This document shows positions 1 to 8,871 of a stretch of 64,000 nucleotides of DNA, in pieces. This stretch comes from Parahaliea mediterranea. GTDB taxonomy: Bacteria; Pseudomonadota; Gammaproteobacteria; Pseudomonadales; Halieaceae. Position 1 is the stretch's first letter, and each line of letters opens with the position of its first letter. The translations under genes were made by a program, and so were the position numbers. The notes below the pieces were generated by a model that was not told the DNA's origin, did no database searches, and saw only the letters and a program-made list of their open reading frames with translations. The stretch spans positions 62,001 through 126,000 of the forward strand of contig NZ_QEWO01000007.1 in NCBI RefSeq assembly GCF_003402235.1, read 5' to 3'.

Positions 1-411
<411 letters not shown>

Positions 412-432
412 CCGACAAGGCCGAGGCCACCG

Positions 433-1076
433 ATGAGCAGACCCCTCACCCTGGCACTGACCAAGGGCCGCATCCTCAAGGAAACCCTGCCGCTGCTAGC
501 GCGGGCCGGCATCGAGCCGCTGGAGGACGTGTCCGCCAGCCGCAAACTGGTGTTTGAAACCACACTGCCCGGCCTGCAGCTGGTGATTATTCGCGGCACC
601 GACGTGCCCACCTACGTGCGCCACGGCGCCGCCGACCTCGGCGTGGTGGGCAAGGACATCCTGCTGGAGCAGGGCGCCGATGGCCTGTACGAGCCGCTGG
701 ACCTGAACATCGCCCGCTGCCGCCTGATGACCGCCGGCCCGGTGGGCTGGCAGCGCGGCGGCGCCCGGGTGCGGGTGGCCACCAAGTTTGTGAACGTGGC
801 CCGGCGACACTTTGCCCGCCAGGGCCTGCACGCGGAAGTGATCAAACTCTACGGCGCCATGGAGCTGGCGCCGATGATGGACCTTGCCGACCTGATCGTC
901 GACATCGTCGATACCGGCAACACCCTGCGCGCCAACGGCATGGAGCCACTGGAGGAAATCGCTTCCATCAGCTCCCGCCTGGTGGTGAACAAGGCCGCCA
1001 TGCGCGCCCAGCACGGCCCCATCCAGAAAGTGGTGGACAACATCGCCGCGGCGGTAGCGGCGGCCGAGGCAGCCTG

Positions 1077-1077
<1 letters not shown>
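433..1077 (+). CDS. hisG: ATP phosphoribosyltransferase, short form (HisG)
   Basis: Catalyses the first step of histidine synthesis, joining ATP and PRPP. At 214 residues it is the short form, which lacks the C-terminal histidine-binding regulatory domain; short HisG enzymes are known to need the HisRS-like subunit HisZ for activity and feedback control, and hisZ is not in this window. Visible motifs are the N-terminal [25 protein letters not shown] and the PRPP-binding [13 protein letters not shown]. The start follows a purine-rich leader 21 bases after murA. Its TGA overlaps the ATG of hisD by one base, indicating translational coupling. Confidence 0.96.
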
Positions 1078-2369
<1,292 letters not shown>

Positions 2370-2434
2370 TTCGTTGGGCTTTTCCGGTTGTTGGCGGTGG
2401 CGGCCCGCTGGGCCGCTGCGTGGCCGGCGATCAG

Positions 2435-2656
2435 GTGAGCGCTTTTACTCCATTACGGGCGCATGCGGTGCGCGTTCCTGTTGTTGTTTTTTACCTCGTT
2501 AGTTGCAGCCGGCTTTGGTTGTGGCGCCTGAGTGCACAGTATTTTGGGCGCGTTGATCTTTCTGAAGTTCGGTAGTGCCCTTCGCGGTGGCTGGAGACGA
2601 GGTAAGCTGGGATCGAGTTCGCATCCGACGCCCTCCAAGTCCGTAAAAGACTCGCC
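2435..2656 (+). repeat. MITE-like element, left copy
   Basis: About 220 bp that recurs in inverted orientation at 2964-3183 with roughly 75-80% identity by eye. Shared blocks include TTCCTGTTGTTGTTTT, TGCACAGTAT, TTCGG-AGTGCCCTTCGCG and TGGAGACGAGGTAAGC. The ends form an imperfect terminal inverted repeat (GTGAGCGCTTTTAC at 2435 and GTAAAAGACTCGCC near 2656). A reading frame starting with GTG at 2532 runs through this copy and on to 2747; its first ~45 codons match the equivalent frame of the other copy. No transposase is present, so this looks like a non-autonomous or intergenic repeat family. Confidence 0.75.
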
Positions 2657-2854
2657 TGCTCACCGGCAACGCGTCGGGTTGGCGATGCGGTGTCACACGG
2701 GTTTGCTTTTGGTGGGGGCTGCGGGAATAGGGGGTGGTTGGGTGTGAATGCGAAGCTATGGCGCTGTGGAAGCAATGCGGGCGGTGCTCGGTAAGCTAGC
2801 AAACTTGGCTAAGGTAGCCGATCAGGCGGGTGGAGCGTATTAGGCAGTAAAAAG

Positions 2855-2894
2855 GCCACTAAGCCACTAAGCCACTAAGCCACTAAGCCACTAA
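2855..2894. repeat. 8-bp tandem repeat, five copies
   Basis: Five perfect copies of GCCACTAA lie between the two inverted MITE-like copies. The unit is not a multiple of three and no gene reads through it. It resembles a slippage-prone microsatellite; no function can be assigned. Confidence 0.9.
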
Positions 2895-2963
2895 GACCAC
2901 AGCCTCAATCCTCTCCGCCTGCAGTGACAATCCTGCCATTGGCACCCGCATGGACGTCGACAG

Positions 2964-3183
2964 GTGAAACCCTTTTGCGGACTTGGAAGGCGGCGGCTGT
3001 GGGCTCGGTCTGCGCTTACCTCGTCTCCAAGCATCGCGAAGGGCACTGCCGAACTTAAGAAAGATCAGCGTGCCGTAGATACTGTGCACTCGGTGCTACA
3101 ACCAAAGCCGTCTGCAACTAACGAGGTAAAAACAACAACAGGAAGGCACACCGAACGCCTGGAATGGAGCAAAAGGGTTTCAC
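2964..3183 (-). repeat. MITE-like element, right copy (inverted)
   Basis: Inverted copy of the 2435-2656 element. Its ends are an exact 15-bp inverted repeat: GTGAAACCCTTTTGC at 2964-2978 and GCAAAAGGGTTTCAC at 3169-3183. The minus-strand frame beginning with GTG at 3089 and running to 2883 shares most of its first ~25 residues with the left-copy frame (LIFLKFGSALR..WRRGK is common to both). It lies just past the degS stop codon. The rest of the 2370-3254 gap contains no gene I can support. Confidence 0.8.
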
Positions 3184-3254
3184 ATGGCGGCGGCGATGCA
3201 GCGGCCGCGAGGCCGCCCAAATCAGAGCGAAAAGACCAGAGCGAAAAACCGCCA

Positions 3255-4370
3255 TCAAATCGTTGGCGACTGCCGCAGTGTTCCCACCACCGCATGCAAA
3301 TCCAGCGACTGCGTTTCCCGCTGCACCGTCACATCAATATCATCACCCGGGCGCAGCATCGCAATATGGTGCATCGTCTGCCGCCCATCCTGAATCGGCT
3401 CCCCATCAATGTGGGTAATCACATCCCCCAGCCGCACACCCGCCTTTTGCGCCGGGCTGTCCTCGGTAATCGCCGAAACCAGCAGCGCCTGACCCATCGG
3501 AGTGCCGTTATCAATACGGCGCACCGGCTCCACACTCACCCCGAGCCAGCCGCGGATCACCTCGCCGTAGTCGATCAGATCCTGCATCACAAACACCGCC
3601 AGATTGACCGGAATGGCCAGGCTGATGCCGATGCCGGTGGGCGAGGCGGCGCGGCCCTGGTCGCCGGCGGTGTAAATCAGGGTGTTGATGCCCAGCAGGC
3701 GGCCCTGGGTGTCCACCAGGGCGCCGCCGGAATTGCCCAGGTGAATGATGGCGTCGGTCTGGATGTAGTCTTCGTAGGTATTGCGCTGCAGGCCGTAGCG
3801 GCCCAGGGCAGACACGATACCCTGGGTCACCGAGTTGCCAAAACCCAGTGGGTTGCCGATGGCCAGCACCACATCGCCAACACGGGTGTCTTCGGAGTTG
3901 CCAAGCTCCACCGGTTGCAGGTGGGGCAGGTCGATCTTCAGTACGGCGAGGTCGGTGGCCGGGTCGGTGCCGATCACCCGGGCCTTGGCCAGGCGGCCGT
4001 CGTGCAGCAGGACCTGGATCGCATCCACCTGGCTGATGACATGGTTGTTGGTGAGGATGTGCCCTTCCTCGGTCATGATGACGCCGGAGCCGAGGGACTG
4101 CTCGATGCGCTGGCGCTGTTCCTGGGGCGGGTTGAAGCGGTTGGAGAACAGGTCCTCGATGCGCGGGCGGCGCTGCTCCGGCACCAGGCGGGCGGTGTAG
4201 ATGTTGACCACCGCGGGGCTGGCATTGCGCACGGCGGCGGCGTAGCTGACCGATTCCGGCGCCACCGGCGCGCGCTGGGGCGCGGGCAGGATGAAGCGGT
4301 CGAGGAGCAGCAGCGCCGCGAACAGGCCGGCCAGGGCAGGCCAGGTGATGAATTTCAGGGCGTCTTTCAT
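3255..4370 (-). CDS. degS: Membrane-anchored periplasmic serine protease of the DegS/AlgW type
   Basis: Site-1 protease that senses misfolded outer-membrane proteins and starts release of sigma-E by cutting RseA/MucA. From ATG 4370 the protein is 371 residues: a short cytoplasmic end, one membrane anchor (about 8-28), a trypsin-like domain with His110 (TNNHV), Asp140 (ATDLAVLK) and Ser214 (GNSGGAL), and a single C-terminal PDZ domain (about 275-360). One PDZ and an uncleaved anchor separate DegS/AlgW from DegP. The residues before the GNSGG loop are IIHL, unlike the IN-P or IN-H common in relatives. An upstream ATG at 4400 would add ten residues but has no better ribosome site. Confidence 0.93.
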   Translation of the reverse strand: MKDALKFITWPALAGLFAALLLLDRFILPAPQRAPVAPESVSYAAAVRNASPAVVNIYTARLVPEQRRPRIEDLFSNRFNPPQEQRQRIEQSLGSGVIMTEEGHILTNNHVISQVDAIQVLLHDGRLAKARVIGTDPATDLAVLKIDLPHLQPVELGNSEDTRVGDVVLAIGNPLGFGNSVTQGIVSALGRYGLQRNTYEDYIQTDAIIHLGNSGGALVDTQGRLLGINTLIYTAGDQGRAASPTGIGISLAIPVNLAVFVMQDLIDYGEVIRGWLGVSVEPVRRIDNGTPMGQALLVSAITEDSPAQKAGVRLGDVITHIDGEPIQDGRQTMHHIAMLRPGDDIDVTVQRETQSLDLHAVVGTLRQSPTI

Positions 4371-4470
4371 GGGGTCCGCGTGTGAGGTCAGCGGCCGCAT
4401 TGTATATGATGCGCCCCTGCACTGTCCCGCTGGGGCAGTGGGTCAATTCAGCAATGGGAGAGCGCGCGTT

Positions 4471-5229
4471 ATGTCAGTCAGCCTGCGGGAACTTCAACAG
4501 GAACTCGATCGCCTGCTGCAACCACACCAGTTCCGGGACTACTGCCCCAATGGCCTGCAGGTACAGGGTCGGCCCCAGGTGCGGCGGCTGGTGACCGGTG
4601 TCACCGCCAGTCAGGCGCTGGTGGACGCGGCCATCGACTGGCGGGCCGATGCCATCCTGGTGCACCACGGTTACTTCTGGAAGGGGGAAGACCCGACGAT
4701 TACCGGCATGAAGCGGCGCCGACTTGCCGCCCTGCTGGGGGCGGATGTGAGCCTGCTGGCCTACCACCTGCCGCTGGATGCCCACCCGGAACTGGGCAAC
4801 AACGCCTGCCTTGGCCGCCTGCTGGGCATGGAGGAGAGCGAGCCGCTGCAGCCGGGCACGGATGGTGTTGGCAACGTGGCGACGCTTGATGAGCCGCTGA
4901 GCGCCGGCGATTTTGTGGACAGGCTGCGCCAGTTGACCGGGCGCGAGCCGCTGCACATCGGCAACCCCGAGCGCGAGGTACAGCGGGTGGCGTGGTGTAC
5001 CGGGGCGGCCCAGGGGTATATCGATGCCGCGCTGGCGGTGCGGGCCGATCTCTATATCACCGGTGAGGCGTCAGAGCAGACTGTGCACACGGCGCGGGAG
5101 GAGGGCATCGACTTTATCGCCGCCGGCCATCACGCCACCGAGCGCTACGGCGTGCAGGCTGTGGGGGAGAGTCTGGCGGAGCGCTTCGGGCTGCAGCACC
5201 GCTTTATCGATATCGACAACCCGGTCTGA
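4471..5229 (+). CDS. Nif3-like dinuclear metal centre protein (YbgI family)
   Basis: Belongs to the Nif3/YbgI family, conserved proteins with a di-metal site whose exact role is not settled (reported as GTP cyclohydrolase I type 2-like). Length 252 is typical. Metal-ligand segments are visible: LVHHGYFW, AYHLPLDAHPELGNN (ligand Asp and His) and AAGHHATERYG, with TGEASEQTVHTAREE before it. ATG 4471 is preceded by GGGAG about 11 bases upstream. The gene is divergent from degS, an arrangement also found in Pseudomonas. Confidence 0.92.
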   Translation: MSVSLRELQQELDRLLQPHQFRDYCPNGLQVQGRPQVRRLVTGVTASQALVDAAIDWRADAILVHHGYFWKGEDPTITGMKRRRLAALLGADVSLLAYHLPLDAHPELGNNACLGRLLGMEESEPLQPGTDGVGNVATLDEPLSAGDFVDRLRQLTGREPLHIGNPEREVQRVAWCTGAAQGYIDAALAVRADLYITGEASEQTVHTAREEGIDFIAAGHHATERYGVQAVGESLAERFGLQHRFIDIDNPV

Positions 5230-5245
5230 TTGCCACCGGGGCGGG

Positions 5246-5734
5246 TCAGGGCTTGGCTTCCGCCTCGCTCTCGGCTTTTTCGCGCTTGACCCGCTCCAGG
5301 CCGAACTCCTCGTTCAGCATGCCCTTTTCCTCGGGAGAGGTCTTGGGGGCATAGTCCAGCGGCGGCTGGATATTGGCCAGATGGGGCGGGATTTCCGCGC
5401 CGTCGCCGGCGCTTTGCAGGCGCTCCAGGGAAATGGGGCCCTGGCCCTGGCACAGGGTGGCGGCCCCGCTGGCGAGGTGGTTGTGCACATCGCGATAGCT
5501 GTCGGTGAGGCTGTTGAGCAGCTTGGCGGTTTTGGAGAAGTGTTCCACCACCTCGTCTTCGTAGGCGCGCTTGTCCTGGATAACCTGATCCAGTTTGCGC
5601 TCCACTTCGCGGGACTTTTTGCCCTCGGCGGAGCTGCGGCGTCCCGCCAGTAGCCCGAGCCCCAGCCCGACCAGCAGGCTGACAACGGCTGAAGCGACGA
5701 CGATGGTTAAGCTATACACGCGGTATTTCCTCAT
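5246..5734 (-). CDS. zapG: ZapG/YhcB family inner-membrane protein (DUF1043)
   Basis: Single-pass inner-membrane protein of the YhcB family, linked in E. coli to the divisome and to coordination of cell-wall and envelope growth. From ATG 5734 it has 162 residues: transmembrane segment about 9-31, then a Lys/Glu-rich coiled coil (about 38-90) and a charged, proline-containing C-terminal tail. It is divergent from zapE, another division-associated gene; the same neighbour pair occurs in many gammaproteobacteria. Longer upstream starts exist in frame but would place junk sequence before the membrane anchor. Confidence 0.88.
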   Translation of the reverse strand: MRKYRVYSLTIVVASAVVSLLVGLGLGLLAGRRSSAEGKKSREVERKLDQVIQDKRAYEDEVVEHFSKTAKLLNSLTDSYRDVHNHLASGAATLCQGQGPISLERLQSAGDGAEIPPHLANIQPPLDYAPKTSPEEKGMLNEEFGLERVKREKAESEAEAKP

Positions 5735-5757
5735 TGGGCAGGTACAACAGGCTGGCC

Positions 5758-5785
5758 AGTATACCCGAATCAAGGCCCGACTAAA
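5758..5785 (-). promoter_or_regulatory. Possible sigma-70 promoter for zapG
   Basis: On the minus strand TTTAGT is followed after 16 bases by TATACT, a near-perfect -10. The predicted start would leave a leader of about 15 bases before the zapG ATG. The -35 match is weak. Confidence 0.4.
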
Positions 5786-5879
5786 GTGCGCTACGCCAGC
5801 TGGATTGCCATCCGATCGGTCGCTGGGTAAAGTTGGCCGCTTTCCTGAACCACCCGCCAGCACTGCGCGAGCCTTCCCC

Positions 5880-6989
5880 TTGAGCCAGACCGCCTCCAGC
5901 CCCCTGCAACGCTACCAGCACGACCTGCAACGGGAGGGTTTTTCCTATGATGCAGCCCAGGAACAGGCGGTTATCAAACTGCAGGACCTGTACATGCGCC
6001 TGCTGGCCCGGCGCCGCGAGGCGGCGGGCCTTGGCGGCCTGTGGCGGCGCCTGAGGCGCGAGCAGCCCGAGCCGGAAAAGGGCCTGTATTTCTGGGGCGG
6101 CGTGGGGCGCGGCAAGACCTACCTGGTGGATACCTTCTACGACTGCCTGCCCTTCGAGGACAAGCTGCGGGTGCACTTCCACCGCTTCATGCAGCGCGTG
6201 CATGCCGACCTGACCGACCTCGACGGCGAGAAAAACCCGCTGGAGAAGGTGGCGGATCGTCTGGCCAGCGAGGCCAGCGTGATCTGTTTTGATGAGTTTT
6301 TTGTGACCGACATCGCCGATGCGATGATTCTGGGCGGCCTGATGCAGGCGCTGTTCGCCCGCGGCGTGAGCCTGGTGGCCACCTCCAACATTGTGCCGGC
6401 AAAGCTCTACGAGAATGGCCTGCAGCGCCAGCGCTTCCTGCCGGCGATCGCCCTGATCGAGCGCTACACGGAAGTGGTGAACGTGGACTCCGGGGTCGAT
6501 TACCGGCTGCGCACGCTACAGCAGGCCGAGCTGTACCACTACCCTCTGGACGAGGCGGCCGATACCAGCCTGCGGCAGAGCTTCGAGCAGCTGGCGCCGG
6601 AACCCGGCAAGCACTGGGAGCGTATTCAGGTCAACGGGCGCTACATCACCTGTCGTTGCCTGGCCGATGACGTGGCCTGGTTCGATTTTGCCGAGCTGTG
6701 CGACGGGCCGCGCTCGCAGAATGACTACATCGAGCTGGCCCGGGACTTCCAGGCGGTGCTGATCTCCGGGGTGCCGGCCATGGGGCAGGGCAACGACGAC
6801 GCGGCGCGGCGCTTTATCAATCTGGTGGACGAGTTCTACGACCGCAACGTCAAGCTGGTGCTGGCGGCGGACAGGCCCCTGCTGGCGCTGTACGACGGCG
6901 GGCGGCTGGGATTTGAGTTTCAGCGCACGGTGTCGCGCCTGCAGGAGATGCAGTCCACCGAATACCTGGCCCGGGAGCACCGTCCCTGA
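5880..6989 (+). CDS. zapE: Cell division ATPase ZapE (AFG1-like)
   Basis: AAA-type ATPase of the AFG1/ZapE family; in E. coli ZapE acts on FtsZ bundles late in constriction. Starting at TTG 5880 it has 369 residues and its N terminus lines up with E. coli ZapE. Walker A is GGVGRGKT (73-80), Walker B is VICFDE (134-139), and the family signatures FHRFM, LVATSNI and VNVDSGVDYRLR are present; it ends RLQEMQSTEYLAREH as in homologues. No ATG lies at the homologous N terminus. The nearest upstream in-frame ATG (5703) would run back through the zapG promoter and start, so TTG is preferred although its ribosome site is poor. Confidence 0.93.
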   Translation: MSQTASSPLQRYQHDLQREGFSYDAAQEQAVIKLQDLYMRLLARRREAAGLGGLWRRLRREQPEPEKGLYFWGGVGRGKTYLVDTFYDCLPFEDKLRVHFHRFMQRVHADLTDLDGEKNPLEKVADRLASEASVICFDEFFVTDIADAMILGGLMQALFARGVSLVATSNIVPAKLYENGLQRQRFLPAIALIERYTEVVNVDSGVDYRLRTLQQAELYHYPLDEAADTSLRQSFEQLAPEPGKHWERIQVNGRYITCRCLADDVAWFDFAELCDGPRSQNDYIELARDFQAVLISGVPAMGQGNDDAARRFINLVDEFYDRNVKLVLAADRPLLALYDGGRLGFEFQRTVSRLQEMQSTEYLAREHRP

Positions 6990-7109
6990 GGGGGTGTCGG
7001 GTTGGTGATTAAGGGGATGGCTGAGGGGGCGGTGCTGGTGGCTCAAGGCACCTGCGCCGCCCCGCTTTCGGGGTCAACTAAGTGCCGAATTTTCTTTTGG
7101 TTTTTCCGC

Positions 7110-7138
7110 TTGAAATGGGTATGCGCATTCAGTAGTAT
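7110..7138 (+). promoter_or_regulatory. Sigma-70 promoter of rplM-rpsI
   Basis: TTGAAA and TAGTAT are separated by 17 bases. The expected transcript begins near 7145 and has a short leader containing the hairpin TTGGAGCCCTCCAA (7153-7166) directly before the AAGAGG ribosome site. In E. coli, L13 represses its own mRNA through the leader; this hairpin is a plausible counterpart, by inference only. Confidence 0.75.
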
Positions 7139-7179
7139 TCGCGTCCTCGAAATTGGAGCCCTCCAAGAGGCAGTCATTG

Positions 7180-7608
7180 ATGAAAACTTTTAGCGCCAAA
7201 GCTGAAGACGTGACCCGCGATTGGTTCGTGGTCGACGCGTCTGACAAGACTCTGGGCCGCCTTGCCAGCGAAATCGCGCACCGTCTGCGCGGCAAGCACA
7301 AGCCCGAATACACCCCGCATGTGGACACCGGCGATTACATCGTCGTGATCAACGCCGAGAAAGTGCGTGTCACCGGTGCCAAGGCGAAAGACAAGATGTA
7401 CCACCACCACACCGGGTTCCCCGGTGGCCTGAAGTCCATCTCCTTTGAAAAGCTGATCGATAAGGCCCCCGAGCGCGTGATCCAGGGTGCGGTCAAGGGC
7501 ATGTTGCCGCGGAACCCGCTGGGCCGAGCCATGTTCAAGAAGCTGAAGGTGTACGCGGGTGCAGAGCATCCCCACGCCGCGCAGCAGCCGCAAGCACTGA
7601 ATATCTAA
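7180..7608 (+). CDS. rplM: 50S ribosomal protein L13
   Basis: Structural protein of the large ribosomal subunit. 142 residues, the same length as E. coli L13, starting [11 protein letters not shown] after AAGAGG. Family landmarks are [26 protein letters not shown] and [10 protein letters not shown]. It forms the conserved two-gene operon with rpsI, 12 bases downstream. A TTG/ATG-like extension of nine residues upstream is possible but would include the ribosome site. Confidence 0.98.
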   Translation: MKTFSAKAEDVTRDWFVVDASDKTLGRLASEIAHRLRGKHKPEYTPHVDTGDYIVVINAEKVRVTGAKAKDKMYHHHTGFPGGLKSISFEKLIDKAPERVIQGAVKGMLPRNPLGRAMFKKLKVYAGAEHPHAAQQPQALNI

Positions 7609-7620
7609 CGGAAGCCACCT

Positions 7621-8013
7621 ATGTCAGCTACCCAATACTACGGAACCGGTCGTCGCAAGACTTCCACCGCGCGTGTGTTTCTGCAAAGCGGTGCCGGCAA
7701 TATCACTGTCAACAAGCGTCCGCTGGATGTCTACTTCGGTCGCGAAGTGGCGCGCATGATTGTGCGTCAGCCGCTGGAACTGGTTGAGCTCATCGACAAG
7801 TTCGACATCAACGTCACTGTTGCCGGTGGTGGCAGCTTCGGCCAGGCCGGTGCCATTCGTCACGGCATTACCCGTGCCCTGATGGAGTACGACGAGTCCC
7901 TGCGCGGCACCCTGCGCGGCGCTGGATACGTCACTCGCGACGCCCGTGCGGTAGAGCGTAAGAAAGTCGGTCTGCGCAAAGCGCGCAAGCGTCCTCAATA
8001 CTCCAAGCGCTGA
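7621..8013 (+). CDS. rpsI: 30S ribosomal protein S9
   Basis: Structural protein of the small ribosomal subunit. 130 residues; recognised by [30 protein letters not shown] and the conserved C terminus [12 protein letters not shown], whose last Arg reaches the P-site tRNA in known structures. Second gene of the rplM operon, closed by a terminator about 40 bases downstream. Confidence 0.99.
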   Translation: MSATQYYGTGRRKTSTARVFLQSGAGNITVNKRPLDVYFGREVARMIVRQPLELVELIDKFDINVTVAGGGSFGQAGAIRHGITRALMEYDESLRGTLRGAGYVTRDARAVERKKVGLRKARKRPQYSKR

Positions 8014-8055
8014 GTTTTTCCGGCGCGTCTGCGGGCGCTGCCGGAGTTCCCCGAG

Positions 8056-8090
8056 AACGCCCATCCTGGTTTCAGGTGGGCGTTTTCTGT
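8056..8090 (+). terminator. Rho-independent terminator after rpsI
   Basis: Stem AACGCCCA (8056-8063) pairs with TGGGCGTT (8077-8084), and the RNA continues into TTCTGTATTT. Position and shape fit termination of rplM-rpsI. Confidence 0.8.
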
Positions 8091-8168
8091 ATTTCCCCGT
8101 TGCCCCCCGGGCGCCCCTCTGGAAGCACTTCAGGAGGGCGGAAAACGCTGCAAAATCAAAGCGTTCTC

Positions 8169-8197
8169 TTGTCACTTCGGGCTAAAGTCATTACTAT
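8169..8197 (+). promoter_or_regulatory. Sigma-70 promoter of petABC
   Basis: TTGTCA and TACTAT are separated by 17 bases, about 75 bases before the petA start. The ribosome site is AAGGGGAGAAAAAGG close to ATG 8275. Confidence 0.75.
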
Positions 8198-8274
8198 TTG
8201 CAGCATTTTTCGCAAAGTGGTCCCGGTAGTCTGGCAGCCTCTGTCAGCGGACCGACAATAAGGGGAGAAAAAGG

Positions 8275-8871
8275 ATGAGTGGCGATGGCGTGAACACCGG
8301 CAGGAGGCGCTTTCTGACAGCGGCTACCAGCGCGGTGGGTGTGGCCGGCGCGGTGGGAATCGCGGTACCGTTTTTGGGTTCCTGGAACCCCTCGGCCAAG
8401 GCCAAGGCGGCCGGTGCGCCGGTCAAGGCTGATATCGGCAAGCTCGAGCCGGGCCAGATGGTTGTGGTTGAGTGGCGCGGCAAACCGGTTTATGTGGTTC
8501 ATCGCACCCCTGAAATGCTTGAGGCCCTGCCGGGTCTGGATGACCGTCTCAAAGATCCGCTGTCTGAAATTTCGTCACAGCCGGCCTATATCACCGGCGA
8601 GGATCGCGCGATTCGCCCCGAAATTTTTGTGGCTGTTGGCCTCTGCACCCACCTGGGCTGTGCGCCGAAATACCGCCCCGAAGTGGGTGCGGCCGACCTC
8701 GGCGGCGACAGCTGGATGGGCGGCTTCTTCTGCCCCTGTCACGGCTCCAAGTTCGATCTTTCCGGCCGGGTCTTCTCTGGCGTGCCGGCTTCCGCCAACC
8801 TGGAAATTCCGCCCTACTCGTACGAGAGCGATAACGTACTGGTAATCGGCGTGGATGCGGAGGCTGCCTGA
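8275..8871 (+). CDS. petA: Ubiquinol-cytochrome c reductase, Rieske iron-sulfur subunit
   Basis: Rieske 2Fe-2S subunit of the cytochrome bc1 complex, taking the first electron from ubiquinol. 198 residues. The N terminus has a twin-arginine type signal/anchor (GRRRFL at 9-14, then a hydrophobic stretch), so it is probably exported folded by Tat and kept as a membrane anchor. Cluster ligands are in CTHLGC (124-129) and CPCHGS (153-158), which also supply the stabilising disulfide. Its TGA overlaps the petBC ATG by one base. Confidence 0.98.
   Translation: MSGDGVNTGRRRFLTAATSAVGVAGAVGIAVPFLGSWNPSAKAKAAGAPVKADIGKLEPGQMVVVEWRGKPVYVVHRTPEMLEALPGLDDRLKDPLSEISSQPAYITGEDRAIRPEIFVAVGLCTHLGCAPKYRPEVGAADLGGDSWMGGFFCPCHGSKFDLSGRVFSGVPASANLEIPPYSYESDNVLVIGVDAEAA

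Noticed and set aside
2400-2416. Terminator after hisD (GCGGCCC-GCT-GGGCCGC)
   Set aside because: The stem is only 7 bp with a 3-base loop and no T-run, in GC-rich DNA where such stems are frequent.
2855-2894. CRISPR-like array
   Set aside because: Direct 8-bp tandem copies with no spacers. The 11-bp (45214) and 12-bp (41066) arrays are rejected for the same reason.
2532-3089. Treating the two frames inside the MITE-like copies as annotated genes
   Set aside because: The shared frame is intriguing, but only two copies are available and their 3' parts diverge completely; kept as a finding rather than as CDS.
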